Notes under the pieces: model-generated
The model's input: only the letters and a program-made list of their open reading frames with translations
Told to the model about the DNA's origin: nothing
Databases searched by the model: none
Position numbers and translations under genes: made by a program
Source: Alphaproteobacteria bacterium
Lineage (GTDB): Bacteria; Pseudomonadota; Alphaproteobacteria; UBA828
Assembly (NCBI GenBank): GCA_022826665.1
Contig: JAJDUK010000057.1
Coordinates: 1-47,006, forward strand
DNA: 47,006 bases
Reading direction: 5' to 3'
Shown: in pieces, positions 8,392 to 16,605 of the stretch
Position numbering within the stretch: the stretch's first letter is position 1
Layout: the number at the start of each line of letters is the position of its first letter

Positions 8392-8596
8392 CGTCGTTCT
8401 CGAGGTGGGTCTTGAACGTCACAGGGTTCGCGTTCTCCCGGCGCGCGACCATCTGCGCGACGGCGGCATAGATGCGGCCATGGACCGGCAAGATGTAGTG
8501 GTCAGGCTCCAGGAAGCCAGCAACCAGATGGATGGCTTCGTCGTTGACGAGAAGCGCGCCGAGAGGCGCCTGCTCAGCCTCCAGGTCGTTCGGTGG
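8390..8596 (-). pseudogene. dnaB: dnaB replicative helicase N-terminal fragment
   Basis: Minus-strand codons from 8596 to 8390 read P-P-N-D-L-E-A-E-Q-A-P-L-G-A-L-L-V-N-D-E, and later F-L-E-P-D-H-Y, P-V-H-G-R-I-Y-A-A-V and N-P-V-T-F-K-T-H-L-E-N-D-E. This is the opening of the DnaB N-terminal domain, about 69 residues of a protein of about 500. There is no start codon in place (a stop lies just upstream), and the helicase domain is missing. The frame breaks exactly where the IS3 fragment begins. It is a non-functional fragment left by rearrangement or a decayed mobile element. Confidence 0.8.
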
Positions 8597-8634
8597 CGAG
8601 CGTTAGTGGCCGGCGCGATGTGGGACGGAATTCC

Positions 8635-9204
8635 TCAGCGAAGAATGTGCCAGTGGCCGCCCCTGCCCCGGCAGGCGACGACCGGCCGCGCACCGTGTTC
8701 GAGGACGCGGCAATCCCGATGCGTGTTGTGGCCGTACACGGGGCGGTGGTGGTGGCGGTTCCGATCGCGCGGTCTCGGCTGCACCAGGACCGGGGGGTGC
8801 GCGTGGGGCCGCTTCCATCCGCGATGATAGCCGTGGTGGTGGCCGTGACGGTGCCGCCGGGGATGCACGTACCAGTGCTGCCGATGGCCCCTGCGGTCGT
8901 GCCACCAGCGCTGATGATACATCGGGCGCTGATACACCCATGAATGCTGACGATGACCCACGTGGTGACCAAAGTACAGGCCACCCGACACCGTGCGGGT
9001 GCCGACCGTGGTCACGTGGCCGGGCTCTTGGTCCATCGCCAAGCCGATCAAGCCGCCGATGACAGCACCCATCAGCGCGGCATCCCACACATGCGTGTGG
9101 TCGGCCCGGGCGGACGTCGACGCCATGGTGGAGGCGAGCGCGATGGCAGCCGCGAACGCGATCCCGCCGACAATGCCGTGTCTCCAGCTTCGCTTCATCG
9201 TCAT
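8635..9204 (-). CDS. Exported His/Arg-rich glycine-zipper protein, unknown function
   Basis: A 189-residue protein. A signal peptide (charged start M-T-M-K-R-S-W-R-H, hydrophobic core, A-R-A-D cleavage region near residue 35) leads into one short glycine-zipper helix (A-L-M-G-A-V-I-G-G-L-I-G-L-A). From about residue 70 the sequence is dominated by His, Arg, Tyr and Trp, with runs such as R-H-R-H-G-H-H-H-G-Y-H-R-G. Glycine-zipper segments are common in outer-membrane-associated small proteins, and the His-rich tail could bind metal or be disordered. Function is not recognised. The internal ATG at 9198 has a better spaced GGAG site and may be the true start. Its stop lies 38 bp from the dnaB fragment. 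Confidence 0.6.
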   Translation of the reverse strand: MTMKRSWRHGIVGGIAFAAAIALASTMASTSARADHTHVWDAALMGAVIGGLIGLAMDQEPGHVTTVGTRTVSGGLYFGHHVGHRQHSWVYQRPMYHQRWWHDRRGHRQHWYVHPRRHRHGHHHGYHRGWKRPHAHPPVLVQPRPRDRNRHHHRPVYGHNTHRDCRVLEHGARPVVACRGRGGHWHILR

Positions 9205-9332
9205 TCTCCGCTCTCAAGCGTCGGCTTGTCTCAAGCGCTGGCAACCTCATCCATCGAGAATATTAGGCGAGTCGCCAACCCTATCGTCCGGCGACCGGAG
9301 TTTTCGATCAACCGATAAGCGACATCTGCGCG

Positions 9333-9350
9333 GTAAAGAATTGTAAAGAA
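9333..9350. repeat. Tandem GTAAAGAA direct repeats
   Basis: GTAAAGAA occurs at 9333-9340 and 9343-9350, a spacing of 10 bp (one helical turn), in the 179-bp space upstream of the His-rich protein gene. Paired repeats with this spacing are the usual binding pattern for OmpR/PhoB-type regulators. The link to a regulator is inference. Confidence 0.3.
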
Positions 9351-9383
9351 ATGTGTCTCCGGACGGAGCGCCTGCGGGCCAGG

Positions 9384-10148
9384 TCAGCGGTTCCACCAGG
9401 GCGTGTCGGAGAACGGCCGCAGGTCGAGCTCGTGGGTCCACGCGGAGCGGTGCTGCTGGGACAGATGGAAGTAGGTGTCGGCGATCTCGGCGGGCAGCAG
9501 CAGGCCGTCGTGCTCCAGTCCGCGCTCTTCTCGAAGCTTCTGGAACGCCTCCTCGCCCAGCATCCTGCCCAGGGTATCGGGCGCATCGACCATGCCGTCG
9601 ATGATGATGTGCGCGACGTGAACGCCCTTGGGGCCAAACTCCGCATTGAGGCTCTGGCAGAGCATGCGCCGCCCGCCCATGGCGGACGCGTGGGAATGCT
9701 GGCCCTTGTTGCCGCGCATCGCTGCGGTCGACGAGGTGACGAGGATGGTGCCGCTGCCGCGCTGCTCCATCAGCGGACAGACGGCGGACGCCAGCCGAAA
9801 CAGGCCGAAGGTCCCCAGCCGCCAGCCCAGCTCGAAGACCTTGTGGTTGGTCTCCGCGAGCGACCGGTCGCCGATCTGCGCGCCCAGGTTGTAGACCGCC
9901 ACCTCGATCGGGCCGATGTCCGCTTCGACCGCGGCGATCCGCTCCTCGATGGTGTCGGGCGCCACGGCGTTGAGCAGGAAGCCGGACGCGGCCCCGCCCT
10001 CGGCCTCGATGGCCGCGACCGCGCGGTTCAGGCCCTCTTCGTCGGTCCGCCGGCAGAGCACCGCGTGGTAGCCCGCGCGGGCGAAGCGGGCCGCCACATG
10101 GCTCCCGATGCCTGCGCCGGCACCGATGACGAGACACACTGGTTGCAT
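9384..10148 (-). CDS. Short-chain dehydrogenase/reductase-like protein, atypical active site
   Basis: A 254-residue Rossmann protein. I-G-A-G-A-G-I-G at residues 8-15 is the cofactor glycine motif, N-L-G-A at 87-90 matches the N-A-G region, and the catalytic serine strand is V-T-S-S-T (137-141). At the usual Tyr-x3-Lys position, 13 residues after S140, the sequence is H153 and M157 (H-A-S-A-M), so both catalytic residues are missing. The C-terminal half (G-P-K-G-V-H-V-A-H-I-I-I-D-G) resembles a branch of SDRs of unknown substrate. Loss of the pair suggests a non-redox or altered role. The ATG at 10148 has AGGA in front. It is divergent from the gamma-glutamyltransferase-like gene. Confidence 0.82.
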   Translation of the reverse strand: MQPVCLVIGAGAGIGSHVAARFARAGYHAVLCRRTDEEGLNRAVAAIEAEGGAASGFLLNAVAPDTIEERIAAVEADIGPIEVAVYNLGAQIGDRSLAETNHKVFELGWRLGTFGLFRLASAVCPLMEQRGSGTILVTSSTAAMRGNKGQHSHASAMGGRRMLCQSLNAEFGPKGVHVAHIIIDGMVDAPDTLGRMLGEEAFQKLREERGLEHDGLLLPAEIADTYFHLSQQHRSAWTHELDLRPFSDTPWWNR

Positions 10149-10257
10149 TGAGTCCTGGCCTCCGTGAGGTTGGTTGGCTGGCGAAGCGCCGCCGCACCAA
10201 TACAGTCTATACTCGGCCGCGCCAACTCGACCCGGCCCAACGCATTCGCAGGTTGCC

Positions 10258-11976
10258 ATGTCCGTCGTCCCCGTCGCCCGCGGTCATCACTTCGTCGTCA
10301 GCACGGGCCACGAGCTCGCGACGCTGGCCGCGTTCGAGGCGCTGGAGAACGACGGCAACGCCATCGACGCGGGCGTCGCCGCGATCCTGACCCTCGGCGT
10401 GGTCTACAGCGACCAGGTAAGCGTCGCCGGCGTCGCGCCGATGATCGTCCGCCTCGCGGAGACAGGCGAGATCGTCACCATTGCGGGCGTCGGCGGCTGG
10501 CCGCGGGCGCTAGACCCCGACGCCTTCATCAAACGCCACGGCGGAGCGATCCCGCTCGGGGTCCGGCGCACCGTGGTGCCGGCCGCGCCCGACGCCTGCC
10601 TCCAGGCGCTGGAGCGCTGGGGCACAATGAGCTTTCGCGACGTGGCGGCGCGCGCGATGCGCTACGCCGCCGAGGGCTTCCCGCGCCACCCGGTCATGCT
10701 CGACTACGTGCGCAAGCACGCCGACGAGTTCCGCCACTGGCCGGAGAACGTTGCCATCTGGATGCCAGGCGGCGAGGTGCCGGCACCGGGCGACCGGCTG
10801 GTCCAGGCCGATCTCGGCCGCACCCTGCAATTCCTTTGCGACGAGGAGCGCGCGGCCGGCGGCGACCGGATGGCCGGCCTCGCGGCGGTGCGGCGCGCGT
10901 TCTACCGGGGCGACATCGCGAGCCAGATCCTCGCGCACCAGCGGGAGCACGACGGGCTGCTCGCGGCGGCGGACCTGGAGAGCTTCCGCTGCCAGATCGT
11001 GCCTTCGGTCTCCCGCCGCTTCCGCTTCAACGGCGAGGAGGTCGAGGTCCACACCTGCGACGCCTGGTGCCAGGGGCCGTTCCTGCTGGAAGCGCTCGCC
11101 ATCGCCGAAGCGGCGGGCGTCGGCACGCTGGAGCATGGCTCGGACGCCTACCTCCATGCGGTGGCGGAGACCCTGAAGCTCATCTTCGCCGACAGGGAGG
11201 CCTATCTCGGCGACCCGGACTTCGTGGACGTTCCCCTCGATGCGCTCATCGGCAGCGCCTACGCAGCCGAGCGGAGCAAGGCGATCGATCCCCGCAACGC
11301 GGCGCCTGGCATGCCGCCCTCCGGCCGGGTACCAGGTCACGAGCCATACGTTGCACCGGTTGCCACATGCAGCGCGCCAATCGGGCCCTCGCCCGATACG
11401 TCGATCGTCTGCGTCATCGACGGCGAGGGCAACGCGCTCTGCTCGACACCGTCCGACACAAGCTGGGATACGCCTGTTGTGCCGGGAACCGGGCTCGCGG
11501 TGTCCTCGCGGGGCGCGCAATCTTGGGCGGTGCGGGGCCATCCCTCCTGCATCGCGCCGGGCAAGCGGCCGCGCCTCACGCCCAACCCCTGCTTCGCGCT
11601 CTCACCCGGCCGCTGGATCATGCCCTTCGGGACTCCCGGCGGCGACACGCAGATCCAGGCCAACCTGCAAACGCTGCTGGGGCACCTGGCCTTCGGCATG
11701 GAACTGCAGGACGCGGTGGAGGCCCCGCGCCTGGTCACATACAGCCATCCCGATTCCTTCGCGCCCCATGCCGCGCATCCCGGCCGCGTCACACTGGAAG
11801 GGCGCATCGACGAAGCCACCAGCGACCGTCTCGCCGCGCGCGGGCACCGCGTCGAGCGTCTGGACGACTGGTCGCACTGGACCGGGGGCGTCTGCGCAGT
11901 GCGCAAGGACCTCGAGACTGGAGAGATCGAAGGCGCCGCCGACCCCCGGCGCATGAGCAGGGCGCTCGGCTGGTAA
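10258..11976 (+). CDS. Gamma-glutamyltransferase-family enzyme
   Basis: A 572-residue member of the Ntn-hydrolase family that cleaves gamma-glutamyl or related amide bonds after self-processing into two subunits. The processing nucleophile is predicted as T381 in D-T-S-I-V-C-V-I-D-G-E-G-N-A, equivalent to the T-T-H-x-S-V-V-D-x-x-G-N-A motif. The substrate-holding glycine loop appears as F-G-T-P-G-G-D-T-Q-I-Q in the small subunit. Early residues G-G-N-x-x-D-A are modified to D-G-N-A-I-D-A-G-V-A-A, as in the family. No signal peptide is visible, unlike the periplasmic enzymes, so a cytoplasmic hydrolase or acylase is possible. ATG 10258 was chosen because the family begins here. Confidence 0.85.
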   Translation: MSVVPVARGHHFVVSTGHELATLAAFEALENDGNAIDAGVAAILTLGVVYSDQVSVAGVAPMIVRLAETGEIVTIAGVGGWPRALDPDAFIKRHGGAIPLGVRRTVVPAAPDACLQALERWGTMSFRDVAARAMRYAAEGFPRHPVMLDYVRKHADEFRHWPENVAIWMPGGEVPAPGDRLVQADLGRTLQFLCDEERAAGGDRMAGLAAVRRAFYRGDIASQILAHQREHDGLLAAADLESFRCQIVPSVSRRFRFNGEEVEVHTCDAWCQGPFLLEALAIAEAAGVGTLEHGSDAYLHAVAETLKLIFADREAYLGDPDFVDVPLDALIGSAYAAERSKAIDPRNAAPGMPPSGRVPGHEPYVAPVATCSAPIGPSPDTSIVCVIDGEGNALCSTPSDTSWDTPVVPGTGLAVSSRGAQSWAVRGHPSCIAPGKRPRLTPNPCFALSPGRWIMPFGTPGGDTQIQANLQTLLGHLAFGMELQDAVEAPRLVTYSHPDSFAPHAAHPGRVTLEGRIDEATSDRLAARGHRVERLDDWSHWTGGVCAVRKDLETGEIEGAADPRRMSRALGW

Positions 11977-12390
11977 TCAGAGCGTCCGCTCGGACTCCTC
12001 GATCGGGAGGTCGTTGGCGGAGAGATCGAGCACGCTCTGCAGCCCGTCGGACGCGAACTCCCAGTGCTCGTTGCCGAAAGTCCGGTACCACTGGCCGCTG
12101 TCGCGGTGGCGCCACTCGCTGACGAAGCGCACCGAAATGCGGTTCGCCGTGAAGCTCCAGAGCTCCTTCCTGAGCCTGTAATGCTGCTGGATCGGCCAGC
12201 GCGCCAGCAGGAACGGCACAATGTTGTCCCGCCCTTCGACGAAGGCGTCGCGATAGCGCCAGCGCGTGTCCGGCGTGCAGGTGAGCGGGATTTCGTCGGC
12301 GACCCTGCGGTTCCAGGCGTCCTCGAAGGCCTGGACGACGGCGCGGGCGGCGGCCTCGTCGAAGGGCGGCGCGATGGGGCCGGCGCTCAC
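11977..12390 (-). CDS. DUF1348 / NTF2-like protein
   Basis: A 137-residue protein of the cystatin-like NTF2/SnoaL fold. Family landmarks include A-F-E-D-A-W-N-R-R near residue 22, D-T-R-W-R-Y-R-D (about 41-48), E-L-W-S-F-T-A-N-R-I-S-V-R-F (about 77-90) and G-Q-W-Y-R-T-F-G-N-E-H-W-E-F. The fold holds small hydrophobic ligands, but no reaction is established for this family. The start is GTG with a GGAGGGGAG ribosome site. Its stop codon immediately follows the stop of the gamma-glutamyltransferase-like gene (convergent), and it lies 21 bp downstream of the ABM-domain gene with which it probably shares a transcript. Confidence 0.85.
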   Translation of the reverse strand: MSAGPIAPPFDEAAARAVVQAFEDAWNRRVADEIPLTCTPDTRWRYRDAFVEGRDNIVPFLLARWPIQQHYRLRKELWSFTANRISVRFVSEWRHRDSGQWYRTFGNEHWEFASDGLQSVLDLSANDLPIEESERTL

Positions 12391-12411
12391 GGCGGTCTCC
12401 CCTCCGGGCGC

Positions 12412-12744
12412 CTACTCGGTCGGCAGCTGGAAGCCCATGTCGCGCTTGCCGCTCACGTCGTAGATCTCGGCCGAGTAATGGGTGATGTCGCCGCGGATGT
12501 TGGCTGCGGTCAGCGCCGCGACCAGTGTGTCCATGTAGGGATGGGTGAAGTGCGCGTCGAGCGCCGCCTGATCGTCCCAGACCTCGAAGATGATGGCCCG
12601 GTTGGGCGCGGTGACATCGATGGCCCAGTCGTAGATCTGGGCGCCGGGCTCCTTGCGCGAGTTCTCGATGGCATCGACGACCTCGGCCTTGATGCGGTCG
12701 AACCCGCCGGGCACGAATTCGAAGACGACGGCGACGATCAGCAT
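12412..12744 (-). CDS. Antibiotic-biosynthesis-monooxygenase-domain (ABM) protein
   Basis: A 110-residue dimeric ferredoxin-like-fold protein of the ABM (YgiN-like) group. The protein starts M-L-I-V-A-V-V-F-E-F and contains the family turn S-R-K-E-P-G-A-Q-I-Y-D-W followed by F-E-V-W-D-D-Q-A-A-L-D-A-H-F. Members are cofactor-free oxygenases on quinol-like compounds or degrade haem, but many have no known activity. The ATG at 12744 has GGGAGAG upstream; the longer frame is not family-like. It is followed closely by the DUF1348 gene. Confidence 0.85.
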   Translation of the reverse strand: MLIVAVVFEFVPGGFDRIKAEVVDAIENSRKEPGAQIYDWAIDVTAPNRAIIFEVWDDQAALDAHFTHPYMDTLVAALTAANIRGDITHYSAEIYDVSGKRDMGFQLPTE

Positions 12745-12853
12745 GGGGTGCTCTCCCTCAACTCTGTTTCGTCGGTCATTGTCGCACATCCGAGAGTGAG
12801 GCGTTCGTCGGCCTTGCGTCGCGGGCGCGGGCGGCGCAGATATCCGGCCAGCC

Positions 12854-14731
12854 ATGCTGACCCTCCAGAACATCGCCTACCGCGTCGAGGGGCGCCTGCT
12901 CTTCGAGGGCGTGACCGCGCAGATCGGCGCCCGCCAGAGGCTCGGGCTGGTCGGGCGCAACGGCTGCGGCAAAACGACCCTGCTCCGCCTCATCGCGGGC
13001 CGGCTCGAATCCGACGCCGGCGCGATCCTGCGCACGCGCGGGCTTGCCGTGCGGCTGGTCGACCAGGAGGTGCCGGGCGGGCCGGAGACGCCGCGCGCCG
13101 CCGTGCTCGCGGCGCACGAGGAACGCGCGGCCCTGATCGCCGAGACGGAAGGCGCCGAGGGGGCGCGCCGCGCCGAAATCGAGGCCCGGCTCGCGGAGAT
13201 CGGCGCGCACGCGGCCCCGGCGCGGGCTGCCCGCCTGCTCGCCGGCCTCGGCATCGACGAGGCGATGCAGCAGATGCCGCTCGCGGACCTCTCCGGCGGC
13301 TGGCGCATGCGCGTCGCACTCGCCGCCGCGCTCTTCGTCGAGCCCGACCTGCTGCTGCTGGACGAGCCGACCAACCACCTCGATCTGGAGGCGGCCGCGT
13401 GGCTGGAGGCCCACCTCAAGCGCTATCCCCGGGCGCTGGTCGTGGTAAGCCATGACCGCACCCTGCTCGATGCGGTGCCCGACGGGATCCTCCACATGGC
13501 GGGCGGGGGGCTGACCCATTACCCCGGCAACTACACGCGCTTCGCGAAGACCTATGCCGAGTCTCTCGCCACGGCGCGCGCCCAGCAGGCCCGTATCGAC
13601 GCCAGGCGGCGCCACCTCCAGGGCTTCGTCGACCGCTTTCGCTACAAGGCGAGCAAGGCGCGGCAGGCGCAAAGTCGCCTCAAGGCCCTCGCGAAGCTCG
13701 TTGACGTGCCGATGGTGATCGACGAGCGGACGCCGGATCTGACCTTCCCCGAGCCCACAGCGCTGGCGCCGCCGCTGATAAGCCTCGCGGGCGTGGCGGT
13801 CGGCTACGAGCCGGGCCGCCCCGTGCTGCGCGGCGTCAGCCTGCGTATCGACCCGGACGAGCGGGTGGCGCTGCTCGGCGCGAACGGCAACGGCAAGTCC
13901 ACCTTCGCCAAGCTGCTGGCGGACATGCTGGCGCCCGAGCGGGGCACGGTGACGCGGGCGCCGAGCCTCGCGGTCGGCTACTTCGCGCAGCACCAGATCG
14001 ACACGCTTGAGCCCGAGGGCACGGCGTTCGGCCACCTCGCGCGGCTCATGCCGGACGCCGCGCCCGAGCGCGTCCGCGCACGCCTCGGCGCCTTCGGCTT
14101 CGGCGGGGAGAAGGCGGACGTGGCGGTCGCCGCGCTCTCGGGCGGGGAGAAGGCGCGGCTCAACCTCGCGCTGATTTCGTGCCGGTCGCCGCAGCTTCTG
14201 GTGCTCGACGAGCCGACCAACCATCTCGACATCCAGAGCCGGCACGCACTGGTGGAAGCGCTGGAGGCCTACGACGGCGCGGTCGTGCTGATCACGCACG
14301 ACATGCACCTGGTCCAGCTCGTGGCCGACCGGCTGTGGCTGGTGCAGGACGGCACGGTGCGGGCCTACGACGGCGACGTCGCCGACTACCGCGCCGAAAT
14401 CCTCGGCGGCGAGGGGAAGCGGGCGGACGGCAACGGCAGCGAGAGCCGCCCGCCGCCCGCGCGCAAGGCCGCGCGGCAGGCCGCCGCTGCGGTGCGCGCC
14501 CGGCAGAAGCCCCTCAAGGATGCCGTGGCCGCGGCGGAGCAACGGATCGCAGATGCACAGGAGGCGCAGCGCTCGCTCCAGGCCGCGCTCGCCTTGGCCG
14601 CGGAGAAGAACGATGCCGCGCGGATCGCCGCCCTGGGCAAGGAGCTGGCGGAGGCAAAGCGGGACGAGGCGGCGGCCGAGGGCGATTGGCTCGCTGCCGC
14701 CGAGGCACTCGAACGTGCGGAGCCGAGCTAA
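12854..14731 (+). CDS. ABC-F family ATPase (YheS/Uup type)
   Basis: A 625-residue soluble protein with two ABC ATPase domains and no membrane domain; ABC-F proteins bind the ribosomal E site and modulate translation. Domain 1 has G-R-N-G-C-G-K-T-T, L-S-G-G-W-R-M-R and L-L-L-D-E-P-T-N-H-L-D. The interdomain linker (P-tRNA interaction motif) spans about residues 225-285 and is rich in R/K/A. Domain 2 has G-A-N-G-N-G-K-S-T, L-S-G-G-E-K-A-R and L-V-L-D-E-P-T-N-H-L-D. The last 95 residues form an Ala/Glu/Lys-rich coiled coil, as in Uup and YheS. All catalytic residues are present. The 3' end overlaps the convergent peptide-transporter ATPase by the four bases 14728-14731. Confidence 0.92.
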   Translation: MLTLQNIAYRVEGRLLFEGVTAQIGARQRLGLVGRNGCGKTTLLRLIAGRLESDAGAILRTRGLAVRLVDQEVPGGPETPRAAVLAAHEERAALIAETEGAEGARRAEIEARLAEIGAHAAPARAARLLAGLGIDEAMQQMPLADLSGGWRMRVALAAALFVEPDLLLLDEPTNHLDLEAAAWLEAHLKRYPRALVVVSHDRTLLDAVPDGILHMAGGGLTHYPGNYTRFAKTYAESLATARAQQARIDARRRHLQGFVDRFRYKASKARQAQSRLKALAKLVDVPMVIDERTPDLTFPEPTALAPPLISLAGVAVGYEPGRPVLRGVSLRIDPDERVALLGANGNGKSTFAKLLADMLAPERGTVTRAPSLAVGYFAQHQIDTLEPEGTAFGHLARLMPDAAPERVRARLGAFGFGGEKADVAVAALSGGEKARLNLALISCRSPQLLVLDEPTNHLDIQSRHALVEALEAYDGAVVLITHDMHLVQLVADRLWLVQDGTVRAYDGDVADYRAEILGGEGKRADGNGSESRPPPARKAARQAAAAVRARQKPLKDAVAAAEQRIADAQEAQRSLQAALALAAEKNDAARIAALGKELAEAKRDEAAAEGDWLAAAEALERAEPS

Positions 14732-16602
14732 GGGGCCGATGCCTCTCCGGCGGCGCGGCGGGCGCGGTTGGCGTCCGCGGCGGCGATAAGCTCGTCCTCG
14801 CTCGCATTGGCCCAGTAGCAGGCGCTGATCCGGCCGTCGCCACGGCTCTCCAGGCCCGGCTCGTCCGTCGTGCAGCGCTCGAAGGCGAGCGGGCAGCGCG
14901 AATTGAAGCTGCATCCCGGCGGAATGCCGATGGGGCTCGGCGGCTCGCCCTCCAGCAGGTTTTCCGCGGCGTCGTAGCGGCGCTCCTCGATGGTGGGCAC
15001 CGCGCTCAAGAGCGCCTTGGTATAGGGGTGGCCGGGGTTGAAGAAGACCGTGTGGTTGTCGGCGAGCTCGACGATCTTGCCGAGGTACATCACCGCGATC
15101 CGGGTGCAGGCGCGGCGCACCATGGCGAGATCGTGGGAGATGAAGATGTAGGTGAAGCCGTGCTCGGCCTGGAGCTTGTCGAAGATCTCCAGCAGCCGCG
15201 ATTGCTCCACCTGGTCGAGCGCGGACAGTGTCTCGTCCAGGATCAGGAGGCGGGGCTCCAGCACCAGTGCGCGGGCGAGGTTGATGCGCTGACGCTGGCC
15301 GGCGCTGAGGCCGATCTGCAGATGGTCGTAGATGTCGGCGGGCAGCCCGACCTCGTTCATCACTTCCAGCACGCGGTTCCGCATCGCGCGGCGCCCCATG
15401 CCGCCGTGGATCAGCAACGGCTCCAGGATGGTGCGGCCCACCGGCATGTGCGGCGGCATGGCGTTGTAGGGGTCCTGAAGCAGGAGCTGGAAGCGGTGCC
15501 GGAGCCCGAGCAGCCGGCGCCGGTTCATCTTGGCGACGCTCTCGCCCTCGAAGGAGATCGAGCCCTTGTCGGGCGCCTCGATCCAGCTCAGCAGGCGCGA
15601 CAGCGTCGACTTGCCGCAGCCGGACTCGCCGACGATGCCGAAATTCTCGCCCGCCTTCACGTTAAAGGTGACGCCGCGCACCGCTTCCACGTCGTTGTGG
15701 CCGAAGAAGCGGGTCGGGTCGTTAACCCGGTAGGTCTTGTAGACGTCGTCCACCTCCAGCAGCGCGGCCTCGCCCTCGGTCTTGGGTTGGGCGCGCTCCT
15801 CCACCGCCCAGATGCGCGGGATACGCTCCAGCAGCCGCTTGGAGTAATCGTGCTCGGGCGCCGCAACGATGGCCTCCGGCGTCGAGCGCTCGATGATACG
15901 TCCTTCTTGAAGCACGATGATGTCGTCCGCGATCTCCCGCACGATGGCGAGCGATGACGAGATGAAGATGATCGCCGTGTCCAGCTGGTCGCGCAGGTCG
16001 TGCATCAGGCGGATAATCTGCGCAGCGACGGTGACGTCGAGCTGCTGGGTGACGTTGTCAGCGATGAGGAACGTGGGGTTGCTGACCAGGGCATCGACGA
16101 TCAGCGCGCGTTGCATCATGCCGCCGGAATACTGGAAGGGAAACTCGTCGAAGCGGCGTTCGGGGCGCGGCATGCGCACCGCGCTCAGCACCTCCAGCGC
16201 GCGTTCGCGTGCGGCCTGCTTGGACATGTCCGGCTGGACCGCGCGCAGCTTCTCCACGATCTGATGGCCGACTGGGATGGTCGGATCCAAGGCGCTGCCG
16301 GGGTCCGAGCCGATATAGCCGATCTCGCGACCGCGCAGCGCCTGCATCTCGGCCGCGGGTATGGTGAGCAGGTCCCGCCCGTGATAGCCGACGCTGCCGG
16401 CAGTAATCTCGAGCGGCTCCGTGATCGCATTGCAGAGCACGCGGCTCAGCACGGTCTTGCCCGAGCCGCTTTCGCCGATGATGCCGAGCACCTGGCGCTC
16501 GCGCAGCTGGAAGCTCACGTCGCGCAGGATCGGCTCGCTCACGCTGCGGCGGACGAGATCGACCGAAATGCCCTGTGCGTCGAGGAGCGGCGGCGCAGCC
16601 AT
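14728..16602 (-). CDS. Fused oligopeptide-type ABC ATPase, first half degenerate
   Basis: A 624-residue fusion of the two ATPases (DppD/OppD-like and DppF/OppF-like) of a peptide/nickel-type importer. Half 1: Walker A G-E-S-G-S-G-K-T at 43-50 and signature Y-S-G-G-M-M-Q-R at 158-165 are intact, but Walker B reads L-I-A-D-N-V, placing N183 at the catalytic Glu; the Q-loop Gln is replaced (G-S-D-P), and the switch His is S216 (F-I-S-S-S-L). Half 2: G-E-S-G-C-G-K-S-T, L-S-A-G-Q-R-Q-R, L-I-L-D-E-T and F-I-S-H-D-L are intact, followed by the C-terminal P-x-C-x-F-N-S-R-C-P cysteine motif (G-C-S-F-N-S-R-C-P). One hydrolysis site therefore appears inactive. Confidence 0.9.
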   Translation of the reverse strand: MAAPPLLDAQGISVDLVRRSVSEPILRDVSFQLRERQVLGIIGESGSGKTVLSRVLCNAITEPLEITAGSVGYHGRDLLTIPAAEMQALRGREIGYIGSDPGSALDPTIPVGHQIVEKLRAVQPDMSKQAARERALEVLSAVRMPRPERRFDEFPFQYSGGMMQRALIVDALVSNPTFLIADNVTQQLDVTVAAQIIRLMHDLRDQLDTAIIFISSSLAIVREIADDIIVLQEGRIIERSTPEAIVAAPEHDYSKRLLERIPRIWAVEERAQPKTEGEAALLEVDDVYKTYRVNDPTRFFGHNDVEAVRGVTFNVKAGENFGIVGESGCGKSTLSRLLSWIEAPDKGSISFEGESVAKMNRRRLLGLRHRFQLLLQDPYNAMPPHMPVGRTILEPLLIHGGMGRRAMRNRVLEVMNEVGLPADIYDHLQIGLSAGQRQRINLARALVLEPRLLILDETLSALDQVEQSRLLEIFDKLQAEHGFTYIFISHDLAMVRRACTRIAVMYLGKIVELADNHTVFFNPGHPYTKALLSAVPTIEERRYDAAENLLEGEPPSPIGIPPGCSFNSRCPLAFERCTTDEPGLESRGDGRISACYWANASEDELIAAADANRARRAAGEASAP

Positions 16603-16605
16603 GGG

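Noticed and set aside
8174-8491. Minus-strand open frame as an intact small gene
   Set aside because: It starts inside the dnaB fragment, runs out of the homology frame into the IS3 segment in the wrong frame and overlaps the binding-protein start; it is explained by two fused fragments.
10208-10213. TATACT boxes (3312-3317, 10208-10213, 31667-31672) as promoters
   Set aside because: No acceptable -35 box at 16-18 bp for any of them; the one at 31667 is mentioned only as a possible leaderless start.
10164-12122. A 652-codon plus-strand frame overlapping the gamma-glutamyltransferase-like gene
   Set aside because: Frame-shifted shadow with Arg/Gly-rich composition; the other frame has the catalytic Thr and family landmarks.
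12776-14914. A 712-codon open frame on the minus strand
   Set aside because: Antisense to the ABC-F gene, low-complexity Arg/Leu/Gly-rich product, no family motif.
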